64,000 nucleotides of DNA, from positions 1 to 64,000 of the forward strand of contig NZ_MLAR01000001.1 of the NCBI RefSeq assembly GCF_002272925.1, given 5' to 3'. Position numbers and translations under genes: made by a program. The notes below the pieces were generated by a model, which had not been told where the DNA came from, made no database searches, and was given only the letters and a program-made list of their open reading frames with translations. Source of the DNA: Helicobacter sp. 13S00401-1 (GTDB taxonomy: Bacteria; Campylobacterota; Campylobacteria; Campylobacterales; Helicobacteraceae). Shown here in pieces: positions 9,262-18,652 of this stretch. The number at the start of each line of letters is the position of its first letter. The first letter of the stretch is position 1.

Positions 9262-9404
9262 AACTATCATAGTAGCACATATATTAATAAATGCATGAAT
9301 TAGGGGGGAAATTAAAATACATATGAGGTAGAATGAAAACAAAAGAAGATAATAGACAAAAAAATACAAAAATTAGGAAAATTTTGTAAAGTATAAAACT
9401 TAAA

Positions 9405-9438
9405 AAAGACTTAGAATCTTAAGAGATTCCAAGTCTTT
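9405..9438 (-). terminator. Intrinsic terminator after rplU-rpmA
   Basis: A 15-bp stem with one mismatch (arms 9405-9419 and 9424-9438, TAAG-type loop) is followed on the minus strand by a T-run, 22 bp after the rpmA stop. Each arm contains GAATCT or AGATTC, so the stem is built from an inverted pair of the over-represented hexamer. The terminator after rpsU has nearly the same sequence. Confidence 0.85.
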
Positions 9439-9459
9439 AGGATAAGCAAAAGCTAAAGG

Positions 9460-9726
9460 CTATTTTGCTTGTTCTAGTGGGATGACTGAAACTTTCTTTC
9501 TAGTCTTATCTTTTTGTTGGAAAAATACTATCCCATCAATTAGTGCATAGATAGTGTGATCTTTACCAATGCCCACGTTTTTACCAACGTGCATTTTAGT
9601 GCCGCGTTGTCTAACTATGATGTTTCCAGCTCTTACGAACTCTGAACCAAACTTTTTGATACCTAAACGACGACCCGCTGAATCGCGGTTATTCTGAGTA
9701 CTACCCTGACCCTTCTTGTGTGCCAT
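9460..9726 (-). CDS. rpmA: 50S ribosomal protein L27
   Basis: 88 residues, standard for bL27, with the expected basic N-terminus [16 protein letters not shown] that reaches the peptidyl transferase centre, and the [13 protein letters not shown] core. There is no cleavable N-terminal extension of the Firmicute type. It lies 9 bp after rplU, the near-universal L21-L27 operon, and is followed by a strong terminator at 9405-9438. In many bacteria obgE follows; here the operon ends after rpmA. Confidence 0.98.
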   Translation of the reverse strand: MAHKKGQGSTQNNRDSAGRRLGIKKFGSEFVRAGNIIVRQRGTKMHVGKNVGIGKDHTIYALIDGIVFFQQKDKTRKKVSVIPLEQAK

Positions 9727-9735
9727 TGCCTATCC

Positions 9736-10047
9736 TTACTTAATAATATTTACAACTTTTACACGTGTGAAGTCACGTCTAAAACCACGTTTAGTCTTGC
9801 TATCTTTACGGCGTCTTTTTTTAAAAGTGATAACTTTCTTTCCACGCCCTTCATTGATAACTTCTAACTCTACTTTAGCACCGCTTACAAAAGGCTGACC
9901 AACTGTTATGTCTTCACCATCTATGATGGCTAAAACTTCAGCTAACTCTACCTTTGACTTTGGCTCAAGGCTTAATTTATCAAGTAGTAGTATGTCGCCA
10001 ACTTGTGCCCTGTATTGCTTGCCTCCGTTCTTAAAAACTGCTTGCAT
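9736..10047 (-). CDS. rplU: 50S ribosomal protein L21
   Basis: 103 residues, standard for bL21, beginning [15 protein letters not shown] and carrying the family signature [18 protein letters not shown] near the C-terminus. It binds 23S rRNA in the 50S subunit. AAAGGACAGCT precedes the ATG with good spacing. It is first in a two-gene operon with rpmA. The 85 bp upstream are AT-rich and contain the promoter region and the 3' end of the next gene. Confidence 0.98.
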   Translation of the reverse strand: MQAVFKNGGKQYRAQVGDILLLDKLSLEPKSKVELAEVLAIIDGEDITVGQPFVSGAKVELEVINEGRGKKVITFKKRRRKDSKTKRGFRRDFTRVKVVNIIK

Positions 10048-10127
10048 AGCTGTCCTTTCTTGAAAATGATAAGCTTGAATTCTAGCGTAAAAACATTAAG
10101 ATTTTATAAAAGCTCTAAACCCTTTTT

Positions 10128-10148
10128 AGAATCTAGATTAAAGATTCC
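10128..10148. repeat. Inverted pair of RGAATCT at the 3' end of the NMO-like gene
   Basis: AGAATCT (10128-10134) and AGATTCC (10142-10148) face each other across a 7-bp gap and span the stop codon of the NMO-like gene. They can form a 6-bp stem. On the minus strand an A-run, not a T-run, follows, so it does not look like a normal intrinsic terminator. It is one of several inverted pairs of this hexamer at gene ends. Confidence 0.7.
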
Positions 10149-11143
10149 ATATACTTAACTAAGTCTTGCTCTTTATCTATCTTGCTTATACCCTCTCCAC
10201 ACCAAAGGGCTTGATAGTCTGGATTACCTTGCTCTTTAGCTAGTTTTCTTAAAGTAGCTGTAGCATAGTGCATAAAGGGGAATCCTAGGTTATCATCAAT
10301 ACTCATAGTAGAAAGTTTATTTTGGATAGCTCTTGCTTTTTTGCCTGTTATAGCAGTTGTAAACCCTGTCTTATCTCCATTAATGATGGCATTTTTATAC
10401 TCCAAGCTAGCCTTGCTTTCTTTAGTGCATAAAAAGCTGCTTCCAACTTGTACTCCATCAAAACCTTGCTCTAAGGCTAGATTTGCATCTTCTTTAGTTG
10501 CTATAGCACCAGCTAGTATGCAAGGGATATTACACTCTAAGTCTTTTAAGACTTTAAGTACTTCTAGATTCTCACTATAAGGAAGAGAAGTAAAACCTCC
10601 TTTATGCCCGCCAGCTAAGGCGCTTTGAAAAACTATAGCATCTGGGCTTTGAGTACTTAAAACTAACTCTAGCTCATATACTGAGTTAATAGTGCTTAAG
10701 ATCTTAACCTTAGATCTTTTAAGTGCATCTACATGATCTTTACTTAAAAGTCCAAAAGTAGTACTAACTATAGGAACTTTAAGCTCAAGCACGCACTCTA
10801 ATATCTCATCCATCAAAGGAATCTCACCAACTACAAAGCACTCTTCAACCTCATCTTTAAAAAGTCTTTCATACTCAAGTATATTTTTAGGTTTTAAAAG
10901 CTTAGTCTTGCCATAAGTCATATAATCTACAAAAATATTAAGCGCAAAAGGCCTAGAAGTCCTAGCTTGCACATCTTTAATGAAAGTTTTTATCTGACTA
11001 AGACTTAAATAGCCAGTAGGGATGGAACCTAAAAAGCCAAAGTTGCTTACTTCTGCAACAAAACTAGCATCTAGCAAGCCTCCTGCCATAGGAGCTTGGA
11101 TGAAAGGATATCTTATGCCTAAAACTTTATTTAAAGCACTCAT
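10133..11143 (-). CDS. Nitronate monooxygenase / 2-nitropropane dioxygenase-like flavoprotein
   Basis: A 336-residue FMN-binding TIM barrel. It begins LGIRYPFIQAPMAGG, carries FQSALAGGHKGG near the middle and GAIATKEDANLALEQGFDGVQVGSSF for the phosphate of FMN, all typical of the NMO/FabK superfamily. NMOs oxidise propionate-3-nitronate and related nitronates; FabK-type members reduce enoyl-ACP. The sequence alone does not decide between them, though H at AGGHKGG favours the NMO type. AAAGGG lies before the ATG. It stands between secA and rplU, with no pathway context. Confidence 0.82.
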   Translation of the reverse strand: MSALNKVLGIRYPFIQAPMAGGLLDASFVAEVSNFGFLGSIPTGYLSLSQIKTFIKDVQARTSRPFALNIFVDYMTYGKTKLLKPKNILEYERLFKDEVEECFVVGEIPLMDEILECVLELKVPIVSTTFGLLSKDHVDALKRSKVKILSTINSVYELELVLSTQSPDAIVFQSALAGGHKGGFTSLPYSENLEVLKVLKDLECNIPCILAGAIATKEDANLALEQGFDGVQVGSSFLCTKESKASLEYKNAIINGDKTGFTTAITGKKARAIQNKLSTMSIDDNLGFPFMHYATATLRKLAKEQGNPDYQALWCGEGISKIDKEQDLVKYMESLI

Positions 11144-11167
11144 GTTACCAACCCTTTAAATATATAT

Positions 11168-13789
11168 CTATATGGTTTGACCTTCATTGTGACTTAAAAG
11201 TCCTTTTTTAGGCCCGCTTTTCCCGTGGCAGTTTTTATACTTTTTACCGCTACCGCAAGGGCAGGGGTCATTTCTTAAAGTCTTTTTAAATACACTATCT
11301 GCCTCAGTATTTAAAAAGCCCTGTTTAGATTCTGCTTCCATAGCCTCTCTTAGTTTTTCTTCTTCACTTCTAGCCTCAGCTTCTATCTCTTCTTCATCTT
11401 GCATCCTAAACTGCACTACTTGTAAGGTCTTATAAGCTTCAAGCTTAATGTTTTCAACTAACTCAACAAAGAGGTTATAACTTTCTTTTTTATACTCTAC
11501 TAGTGGATCTTTTTGGTTATATCCTCTAAGACCGATACCTGTTTTAAGATTATCTATACTATAAAGATGCTCCCTCCAAGCCCTATCAACCACTTGTAAG
11601 TAGATCATCCTTTCTATATCATTTCTTGTCTTTTTATCCATACCAGCAAACTTATCTTCATAAGAATCTTCTAAAAGCTTAAGTAGATTATCATTTATCT
11701 TAGTGTAGTCAAGTCCAACTAGCGAGCTAGCTTCTAAAGCTATGTTGTACTCTTCTTTAAACATAGCACTTAAGGCTTCTAAGTCATAGTTTTCCATGAT
11801 GTCATTAGGATAAATCTTTGCTTTTTCAAGCAGCATCTGCAAAGATAAAAGTGCATTATCTTTAATGCGCTCTGCCATATCGTAGTCTTCTTTTAAAAGA
11901 TCGTTTCTAAACTTATAGATAACTTTTCGCTGTTCATTGCTTACATCATCGTACTCTAGGATGTGTTTTCTACTTTCAAAGTGTAGGTTTTCTACCTTTT
12001 TTTGTGCCTTTTCTACTGATCTAGTTATAAGACCTGATTCTATATGTTCGCCATCTTTTAGTCCAAGACGCCCCATAACACCTTTTAACTTATCGCTTCC
12101 AAAGATTCTAAGTAAGGAATCTTCTAAACTTAGATAAAACTGGCTAACTCCAGGGTCTCCTTGACGACCTGATCTACCACGTAGCTGATTATCTATCCTT
12201 CTACTTTCATGCCTTTCAGTACCTATGATATAAAGCCCACCTAGCTCTTTTATCTCTTCACTTAGTTTTATATCAACCCCACGTCCTGCCATATTAGTAG
12301 CTATGGTTACAGCTCCTTTAAGTCCGGCATCTTTTATGATCTCAGCTTCTCTTTGGTGTTGTTTAGCATTTAGTACTGTGTGAGGGATGCGCTCTTTTTT
12401 AAGCATCTCATGAAACATCTCACTTCTTTCAACACTTGCAGTTCCTACTAAAACTGGCTGCCCTTTAGCATAAAGCTCTTTTATCTTTGAGATAACTGCT
12501 TGAAACTTTTCTAGCTCACTCCTATAAACAAGATCGTTTAAATCCTTTCTTTTAATAGGTAAGTTAGTAGGTATGCTTACTACTTCTAGCTTATATATCT
12601 CTATAAACTCAGTAGCTTCAGTTTGTGCCGTACCTGTCATACCACTTAGTTTTTCATACATCCTAAAGTAGTTTTGGAAGGTTATATCAGCTAGGGTTTG
12701 GCTTTCTTCTTTAATATTAACGCCCTCTTTTGCTTCTAAGGCTTGATGGAGGCCTTCGCTAAATCTACGCCCTTGAGAAAGTCGTCCTGTGAACTCATCT
12801 ACTATTACAACTTCTCCTTCTTGCACTACATAGTCTTTATCTTTTATGAATAAAAAGTTAGCCTTTAGTGCTTGATCTAGGTGGTGAGAAAGGCTAGCGT
12901 TTTCTACAGCGTAAAGATTATCTACCTTAAAAAGACTTTCAGCTTTTTTGATACCCTCTTCTGTGGTTAATATAACTCTATTTTTTTCATCTATAGTAAA
13001 GTCATCTTTTTCTTTCATCTTTTTAGCCACTAAGTCAGCAGTTATATAGTTTTCCATCTTTTTATTAAGCGGGCCTGAGATGATAAGAGGAGTTCTAGCC
13101 TCATCTATAAGGATGGAATCCACTTCATCAACTATCGCAAAAAAGTGGTGTTTTTGCACTTTTTGATCTAGGCTAAACTTCATGTTATCTCTTAGATAAT
13201 CAAAGCCAAACTCATTATTAGTTCCATAGATTATGTCAGAGGAGTAGGCTTTTATACGTGCTTCATCATCTTCTAAGTCATTAGTTATAACTCCTACGCT
13301 ATAGCCTAAAAAGTTATAAAGTGGAGTCATAGTTTCAGCATCACGTGCGGCTAGGTAGTCATTAACTGTTACTACGTGAACACTTTTTCCACTTAAAGCA
13401 TTAAGCACAACTGGCAAGGTAGCAACTAAAGTTTTTCCCTCCCCTGTTCTCATCTCAGCTATCTTTCCTTCATGTAAGACCATACCACCAATTAACTGCA
13501 CATCAAAGTGCCTAAGCCCTAAGATTCTGCTACTTGCTTCTCTAGTGATGGCAAACACTTCTTCTAGCCTAGAATCAAGTACTGAGTTAACTATCTTTAT
13601 ATCTTCAACATCTTCTAGCTCAGCTTTAACATGAGTTTTAATATCAAAAAATCTTTGCTGCAAAGCTACATCATCTAGGGCTTTTAGGGCTTCAGCATAG
13701 CTGTTAACACCTTTTATCCTAGAGACGTATTTTTTAAGTAACTTATCGTTTCTGGTTCCAAGAACCTTACCGAACATAGCTTGTAACAT
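11168..13789 (-). CDS. secA: Preprotein translocase ATPase SecA
   Basis: 873 residues, full length. The motor domain has Walker [15 protein letters not shown] (about residue 105), the Walker B-like [16 protein letters not shown], and the second-domain motifs [12 protein letters not shown] and [10 protein letters not shown]. The C-terminal zinc-binding tail [14 protein letters not shown] is intact, so it should bind SecB or lipids. It drives export of unfolded preproteins through SecYEG. AAAAGG precedes the ATG with 6-bp spacing. It lies 59 bp after lptD and 24 bp before the NMO-like gene on the same strand. Confidence 0.98.
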   Translation of the reverse strand: MLQAMFGKVLGTRNDKLLKKYVSRIKGVNSYAEALKALDDVALQQRFFDIKTHVKAELEDVEDIKIVNSVLDSRLEEVFAITREASSRILGLRHFDVQLIGGMVLHEGKIAEMRTGEGKTLVATLPVVLNALSGKSVHVVTVNDYLAARDAETMTPLYNFLGYSVGVITNDLEDDEARIKAYSSDIIYGTNNEFGFDYLRDNMKFSLDQKVQKHHFFAIVDEVDSILIDEARTPLIISGPLNKKMENYITADLVAKKMKEKDDFTIDEKNRVILTTEEGIKKAESLFKVDNLYAVENASLSHHLDQALKANFLFIKDKDYVVQEGEVVIVDEFTGRLSQGRRFSEGLHQALEAKEGVNIKEESQTLADITFQNYFRMYEKLSGMTGTAQTEATEFIEIYKLEVVSIPTNLPIKRKDLNDLVYRSELEKFQAVISKIKELYAKGQPVLVGTASVERSEMFHEMLKKERIPHTVLNAKQHQREAEIIKDAGLKGAVTIATNMAGRGVDIKLSEEIKELGGLYIIGTERHESRRIDNQLRGRSGRQGDPGVSQFYLSLEDSLLRIFGSDKLKGVMGRLGLKDGEHIESGLITRSVEKAQKKVENLHFESRKHILEYDDVSNEQRKVIYKFRNDLLKEDYDMAERIKDNALLSLQMLLEKAKIYPNDIMENYDLEALSAMFKEEYNIALEASSLVGLDYTKINDNLLKLLEDSYEDKFAGMDKKTRNDIERMIYLQVVDRAWREHLYSIDNLKTGIGLRGYNQKDPLVEYKKESYNLFVELVENIKLEAYKTLQVVQFRMQDEEEIEAEARSEEEKLREAMEAESKQGFLNTEADSVFKKTLRNDPCPCGSGKKYKNCHGKSGPKKGLLSHNEGQTI

Positions 13790-13848
13790 GCCTAACCTTT
13801 TATACCTAGAGTGAATTTCAACTTTTTATTTTATCGAAAGTAAAGAGA

Positions 13849-16437
13849 TTAGTTTATCCTTGGGCGAAGTCTATAAACATATCCTACACTAGTTAGTGGC
13901 ACAAACTTAACTTCAAACTTTACGTAATTGTTTTGTATAACTGAGATCTGAGAGTTTCCATCATTTGTCACATTAGTAAGGATGGGAGTTCTATCACTGC
14001 CTGCTTTTATGGCCACTCCAAAGCATTTTATATCTTTGTGGATTCCTATACCTAGGTTTAAGATAGTATTAGTCCTAAAGTCATAACTTATAAAGCCATC
14101 TAGTCCAAAGTAACCAAGATCCCCACTAAAGTTAAGTCTTAAAAAGTTAGAAGCATCAGTGATAGTTCTAGTTAGGGTTAGATTATCTACTGCAAAGGCT
14201 GTATCTCTTTTTAAATAGTAAGATACGCCTGCACTTACTCTTTTACTGCTATAGCTAGCATTTAGCGCTAACTCTGTAAAAACGTTATAAAAGAAGGAGT
14301 AAAAAAAGCTAGTTGAGAGATTAAGGCCATCTATTGGTGTTGTGCCAAGTTTGTTTTCCATAGGAGTTCTAACTGGAGAAACTGTATCATCAAGATTTAG
14401 AATCTGCGTTGCCCTCCAGTAAAAAAGCTCCTTGCCATTTAAGTTATAAAAGTAGTTAGAGAGATTTAAATCTATCCTAGTATTACCCGCAAAAACTGAA
14501 GTAAAACTTGAAGGATCCCATATATCAAAGCGATTTTGTATAGCTTGAAGTTCGCTAGTCCCTAAAAGGCTATAAGTTTGTACTACGTTTTTTCCTAAAA
14601 GGCCATTAGTAAAAACTGAGTTTGCAAAAGGTGCGCTTAAACTAAAAGAGGCCTGCAAGGCATGGAAGAATTTATTATAGTCTTTGCCCACATCTAGATT
14701 AAGTGAGATTCTATAGTTTGCTGCTAGGTAGTTTCCATATCTATTAGTAACTGGGTTTAAAACAAAGTCAGACCCCATAGTATCAAAGGTATAAAGTGGC
14801 GTTTTATTATTCCCATAAATATTACCCGCGTAGATATTTCCTGCATAAATATTAGTCCATATCCCCAAAGAAAGAAACTTGTTAAATATAGAAAAGTTCA
14901 TGCCTAGTGGGATGGAGAGCTCATTAGAAACATAGCTATAGCCTATAGGCCTATAAGTATTTTTTAACTGATAGTCTATGGAGTATAAAAGCTCTTTAAA
15001 AAATAGCGTTGAAAGGTATCTGTGATATTGAAGATTAGGCAAGTTTTGCAAGGTGGTACGGTTATCTGCGACATTAAAGTTTAAGAAGTACTTAAAGTTA
15101 GTGCCAAAGTAGTTATTGCCCACTTGAGTGTAAAAGTTAACCCTTGAAGTGTAAGAAGAGGTATTTAAAAAGTAGTTAAATCTATCAAGGCGCATATAGT
15201 CAAGATCGTTCATATAAGCAAAGTCTACATAAAGACCATTATCTATACCACTTTTTAGGCCAAGGTATTTTTGCATAAAGTTTCTTGAGCTAGTTTTTAT
15301 ATCAAAACCATAGATTTGAGAGTTTACTAGATTTAGATTCTTTACATATTCTGGTATGTTATAAAAATATCTTGCATTTAAGATAAGGTTGTCATGGTAA
15401 GGAGAAGTAGCCCTAAACTCATAGTTTAATCCCCCTCCTCTATTAGTCCTAACTTGTGGAGTAAAAGTCATATCCCAAAAGTCTTGTAAGGCTAGATAGT
15501 AAGGCTGCAAATAGACAAAACCTTCAGTGCTTGAGCTTCCTGTAGTTGGATATAAAAAACCTGAAGTTCTTTTGTTTTCAGTGGATAATCTTAGATAAGG
15601 AAGATACATTATAGGCACATCACCTATGTAGATTCTGGCATTCCATAGCTGGACTATGGACTTATCTTTATTAAAACTTCCACTACTTGTATCTATCCTC
15701 CAAGCTGGACTTACAACTGAGCAGCTAGAGACTATAGAAGAGTTAAAGCGAAATATATTCTTATTACTAGCAGCTGCTTTAGCACTCATCCATATACCAG
15801 TTGAACTTTCTTGAACATAAAAAGGCTCTATTATCACAAAGTCAGAGTTTAGGTAAAAGGTGGCTTGATTAGCCTGCAAATAGAGCTGGTCGTTTTTATA
15901 AATCTTTACATTACCTTGAAGTCTTACAAACTTAGTTTGTGTGTTATAAGTTATCTTATCAGCTAAGGCATAAAGCTCAGTATTCATAACAGAGGCATCA
16001 CCTGTAGCTATGACATTATCACCTTCCCTTGCTATAGCTTCTCCTAAAAGTTCAAAAGTCTTTTGTTGTTTCTTGCTTAACTCAAGCTCTCCTACTTTTA
16101 GATTCTTACTTCTTTGTTCTTTTTGAGCCTTGCTTATATCTTTTGGAGCAGGCACTAAAGGGGTAGTTGCTTGACTTTGAAGGAGGGGGCTATTTATATG
16201 TGGGAGTAAGGGGCTAGAAGTGCTATCATCTACATTGCACGTATTAGAATCTAGTGAGCTAAAACTAGTAGCATTTGGCGTATTTATATTATTAGAAGTT
16301 TTGCTTAGTGCGTTTAACTCCCCTAAAGTAAGCTCTTTATTTACGTGTGTTGCATCTTTAGCTATAGCTATACTTATGAAACTAAAAAGACCTAGGCATA
16401 GGCCAAAGTGGAAAATCTTTTTAGCTATTAATGACAA
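13849..16437 (-). CDS. lptD: LPS-assembly protein LptD (outer-membrane translocon)
   Basis: A protein of about 862 residues with a signal peptide, an OstA/LptA-like N-terminal domain (about 150-280, VIATGDASVMN and VRLQGNVKIY) and a large C-terminal beta-barrel. With LptE it inserts LPS into the outer leaflet. The frame opens at a TTG at 16491, then ATG at 16458; I prefer TTG at 16437, because GGAG lies 8 bp upstream and the product then starts with a classical signal peptide (KK, hydrophobic core, SIAIA/KD). It overlaps the RDD gene by 17 bp at this start. A short tandem NIYAGNIYAGNIY repeat sits in one barrel loop. Confidence 0.9.
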   Translation of the reverse strand: MSLIAKKIFHFGLCLGLFSFISIAIAKDATHVNKELTLGELNALSKTSNNINTPNATSFSSLDSNTCNVDDSTSSPLLPHINSPLLQSQATTPLVPAPKDISKAQKEQRSKNLKVGELELSKKQQKTFELLGEAIAREGDNVIATGDASVMNTELYALADKITYNTQTKFVRLQGNVKIYKNDQLYLQANQATFYLNSDFVIIEPFYVQESSTGIWMSAKAAASNKNIFRFNSSIVSSCSVVSPAWRIDTSSGSFNKDKSIVQLWNARIYIGDVPIMYLPYLRLSTENKRTSGFLYPTTGSSSTEGFVYLQPYYLALQDFWDMTFTPQVRTNRGGGLNYEFRATSPYHDNLILNARYFYNIPEYVKNLNLVNSQIYGFDIKTSSRNFMQKYLGLKSGIDNGLYVDFAYMNDLDYMRLDRFNYFLNTSSYTSRVNFYTQVGNNYFGTNFKYFLNFNVADNRTTLQNLPNLQYHRYLSTLFFKELLYSIDYQLKNTYRPIGYSYVSNELSIPLGMNFSIFNKFLSLGIWTNIYAGNIYAGNIYGNNKTPLYTFDTMGSDFVLNPVTNRYGNYLAANYRISLNLDVGKDYNKFFHALQASFSLSAPFANSVFTNGLLGKNVVQTYSLLGTSELQAIQNRFDIWDPSSFTSVFAGNTRIDLNLSNYFYNLNGKELFYWRATQILNLDDTVSPVRTPMENKLGTTPIDGLNLSTSFFYSFFYNVFTELALNASYSSKRVSAGVSYYLKRDTAFAVDNLTLTRTITDASNFLRLNFSGDLGYFGLDGFISYDFRTNTILNLGIGIHKDIKCFGVAIKAGSDRTPILTNVTNDGNSQISVIQNNYVKFEVKFVPLTSVGYVYRLRPRIN

Positions 16438-17005
16438 TACAAGAACTCCATCTGTCATGTAAAGTACGTTTAAACTTATCAAATGGGGCAAATATAAAAG
16501 AGATATAAAACGTCTTACCTAAGATGTAACTTATAGCTGATCTAGTTATAGCTTGAGTAAGCCTAGGCTTATCAAAATAGGTGGAATCAACAACCTTAGC
16601 CTTTACTAACAGTAGGCCTAAAGATGCGCCATAAAGATATAAAAACAAACTGTTATAAATCACATCTATTACAAAAAGCAAAACTATATACCAAAGCACA
16701 ACATGTAGTGCATCTCCTAGCTGGCTTGCAAGCTGCATCTGAGTCTTAGAAAGATCACTCTTAGTATCAGTAGCACCATTTTTTTCTTGGATCTCAGCTT
16801 GCACTTTTAAGTCTGCACTTATACTAGAGATACTTGTGAGGGCTGTGTTTACACTCTCTTTTTGATTAGCACTTAGCATCAATGAAGCTATGATTGAAAC
16901 TATTATCACATCTACTATTAGTGCTAGTATCCTTTTTGGGAAAGAAGCAAGTGTTAGGTGCTCTCTAAAAAGGGCTTTTTCTAGGATTTCATCTTTTTTT
17001 GTCAC
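16421..17005 (-). CDS. RDD-family membrane protein
   Basis: 194 residues. After a short cytoplasmic start comes the RDD-type segment KRILALIVDVIIVSIIASLM, a polar loop with heptad-like Gln/Lys spacing (about 55-95), then two more hydrophobic segments. The Arg-Asp pair of the first helix is present. RDD proteins are membrane proteins of poorly known function; some are Na+/H+ antiporters. The gene sits between purD and lptD and overlaps lptD, an order I recall from H. pylori, so the link to lptD may be functional or only translational. Confidence 0.8.
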   Translation of the reverse strand: MTKKDEILEKALFREHLTLASFPKRILALIVDVIIVSIIASLMLSANQKESVNTALTSISSISADLKVQAEIQEKNGATDTKSDLSKTQMQLASQLGDALHVVLWYIVLLFVIDVIYNSLFLYLYGASLGLLLVKAKVVDSTYFDKPRLTQAITRSAISYILGKTFYISFIFAPFDKFKRTLHDRWSSCIVINS

Positions 17006-17023
17006 TGTATTTTCTTTAAAGTT

Positions 17024-18313
17024 TTAAGTTGTTTTGGATTTTTTGGCTACGCCTTGAGAAGCAATATCTGTTCTTATATGCTTACCGTCATATTCTATCT
17101 TTGAAGCTATAGTATAAGCATTAAGTCGTGCCCTTTCTAAAGTGCTTGCACTGCCTATAGCTAAACATACACGCCCACTCCCTGCATAAAGTTTTCCGTC
17201 TTCTACAAAAGTGCTTGCATAGACTATATGCCCTAAACTTTTATCAAACTCATCTATCTTCATAGGAGTTTTAGAATCTGTTTTATAAGGATAGCTTTTA
17301 GACGCACAAACTACGCAAACTTGGTAGTCTCCAGTAAACTCTATCTTTGGCAAACTTTTAGATTCCACACCCAAAAGGACATCAAGCAAAGAAGTTTTAA
17401 AAGAAGGTAGTAATATCTCACACTCAGGGTCTCCAAAGCGCACATTGTACTCTAATAAATAAGGCTCGCTATTAACTACCATAATGCCAGCAAAGATAAC
17501 TCCAACATAGGGTTTACCTTCTTTTTTTAAAGCATCAAAAGTAGGTTTTAAGATTTTAGATTCTATTTTTTGCATTAAAGCTTCATCGCATAAAAAAGAA
17601 GGCAGTGGGGAGTAAGCGCCCATGCCTCCAGTATTAGGTCCTAAGTCATTATCAAGCAGTCTTTTATGGTCTTGACAAGGAGGCAAAGTTATAAAGCTTT
17701 CACCATCACTAAGTGCAAAAACTGAAAGCTCATAGCCTTTTAAAAACTCTTCTATAACTACGCACTTTCCAGCCTCACCAAAAAGTGCTCCACTAAGCAT
17801 ATCTTTTAACTTATCTTTTGCCTCAGACTTAGAATCTAATATCAAAACGCCCTTGCCCGCACAAAGCCCACTAGCTTTTAGCACTATTACATCACTATCT
17901 TTAAAGTTAGATTCTATAAAATTGGCGCCATCTTCATAGTTAGTAGTTTTAAAGTACTTTGCAGTTAGCACACCTGCCTTACTTACAAAGTCTTTCATAT
18001 AAGATTTATCACCTTCTAATCTTGCATTTTCTTTATCTATACCAAAGACTTTTATGCCTTCTTTTCTTAAAAAGTCACTTAGGCCTAGCACACAAGGAAG
18101 CTCTGGCCCTATGATTACGTAATCTATATTATGTTGTTTTATATTTTTTAGTAGTTCTTCAAATGTAGTGTAGGCAAAAGATTTCGCACCTAAAATAAGA
18201 CTAGCTCCATCAGATTTAGGGCTAAAGTAGATATCACTAACTCTAGAATCTTTTTTTAACGCTAGGGCTAAAGAGTACTCTCTACCACCATTGCCTATAA
18301 TTAATATATTCAT
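17024..18313 (-). CDS. purD: Phosphoribosylamine-glycine ligase
   Basis: The second step of de novo purine synthesis, joining 5-phosphoribosylamine and glycine with ATP. The 429-residue ATP-grasp protein starts with the GNGGREYSLA dinucleotide-like loop and has LKASGLCAGKGV, NTGGMGAYSPLP and NVRFGDPECE, the usual GARS landmarks. It lies 18 bp before the RDD gene. Upstream on the same strand, separated by 26 bp, is the 6S RNA candidate. Confidence 0.97.
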   Translation of the reverse strand: MNILIIGNGGREYSLALALKKDSRVSDIYFSPKSDGASLILGAKSFAYTTFEELLKNIKQHNIDYVIIGPELPCVLGLSDFLRKEGIKVFGIDKENARLEGDKSYMKDFVSKAGVLTAKYFKTTNYEDGANFIESNFKDSDVIVLKASGLCAGKGVLILDSKSEAKDKLKDMLSGALFGEAGKCVVIEEFLKGYELSVFALSDGESFITLPPCQDHKRLLDNDLGPNTGGMGAYSPLPSFLCDEALMQKIESKILKPTFDALKKEGKPYVGVIFAGIMVVNSEPYLLEYNVRFGDPECEILLPSFKTSLLDVLLGVESKSLPKIEFTGDYQVCVVCASKSYPYKTDSKTPMKIDEFDKSLGHIVYASTFVEDGKLYAGSGRVCLAIGSASTLERARLNAYTIASKIEYDGKHIRTDIASQGVAKKSKTT

Positions 18314-18339
18314 ATATAAACCTATAAGTTATTTTTATA

Positions 18340-18556
18340 CCCAAAAGGCCGTTACTTCATGTCTAATGCCTAAGCCCAACAAGACTACGACATTTTAGGT
18401 AAAAACAGGCTAATTAGGCGCTAGATTCTAACCCTGTTAAGGGCTTCAAGAGTAAACTCTAACGAAAATGCGACACACATAGCCATCAGGTCTCTACCAA
18501 GTAAAGGTATTATAAACGGACTGGCAAAAATTATAAAGACCACGAACCTTCCAGGC
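18340..18556 (-). ncRNA. ssrS: 6S RNA candidate (ssrS) upstream of purD
   Basis: No long ORF fills 18314-18652. On the minus strand a TATAAT box (18562-18567) is followed by about 217 nt that fold as one long rod. CCTGGAAGG (18555-18547) pairs with CCTTTTGGG (18348-18340). TTCGTGGTCT (18546-18537) pairs with AGACATGAA (18364-18356) with one bulged G. Further in, GGTAGAGA (18498-18491) pairs with TTTTTACC (18405-18398) and GGCTA (18484-18480) with TAGCC (18412-18408); G-U pairs are allowed. Two small hairpins close the end. A closed stem, an open centre and a terminal hairpin arm are 6S architecture, and I recall 6S RNA next to purD in Helicobacter. 6S RNA holds sigma70-RNA polymerase in stationary phase. 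Confidence 0.65.
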
Positions 18557-18561
18557 GATAT

Positions 18562-18567
18562 ATTATA
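18562..18567 (-). promoter_or_regulatory. -10 box of the 6S RNA candidate
   Basis: A perfect TATAAT on the minus strand, preceded by TGC and an AT-rich stretch without a clear -35 box, as is usual for Campylobacterota sigma80-type promoters. The predicted start lies at about 18556, which is where the closing stem of the folded RNA begins. Confidence 0.65.
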
Positions 18568-18614
18568 GCAATGTAATTACTTTAAATCTCCTTAGCAAAT
18601 AAGACTAAAGAGGA

Positions 18615-18630
18615 CTTAAAGCACTTTAAG
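18615..18630 (-). terminator. Possible terminator after acs
   Basis: CTTAAAG and CTTTAAG form a 7-bp inverted repeat (as a hairpin, about 6 bp with a 4-nt loop) 23 bp after the acs stop. It is followed on the minus strand by TCCTCTTT. The stem is AT-rich and short, so this is only a candidate. It would keep acs transcripts out of the 6S RNA gene. Confidence 0.4.
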
Positions 18631-18652
18631 GTTTTAAAACTTCCTCCCTACT

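Noticed and set aside
9259-9369. Hydrophobic N-terminal extension of the HxlR regulator as a real membrane anchor
   Set aside because: HxlR proteins are soluble dimers of about 110 residues; the extra part has no ribosome-binding site and looks like translated AT-rich promoter DNA.
18340-18556. tmRNA, RNase P RNA or SRP RNA in the gap upstream of purD
   Set aside because: There is no encoded CCA and tag reading frame, no RNase P core motif and no SRP tetraloop region on either strand; the rod fold fits 6S RNA better.
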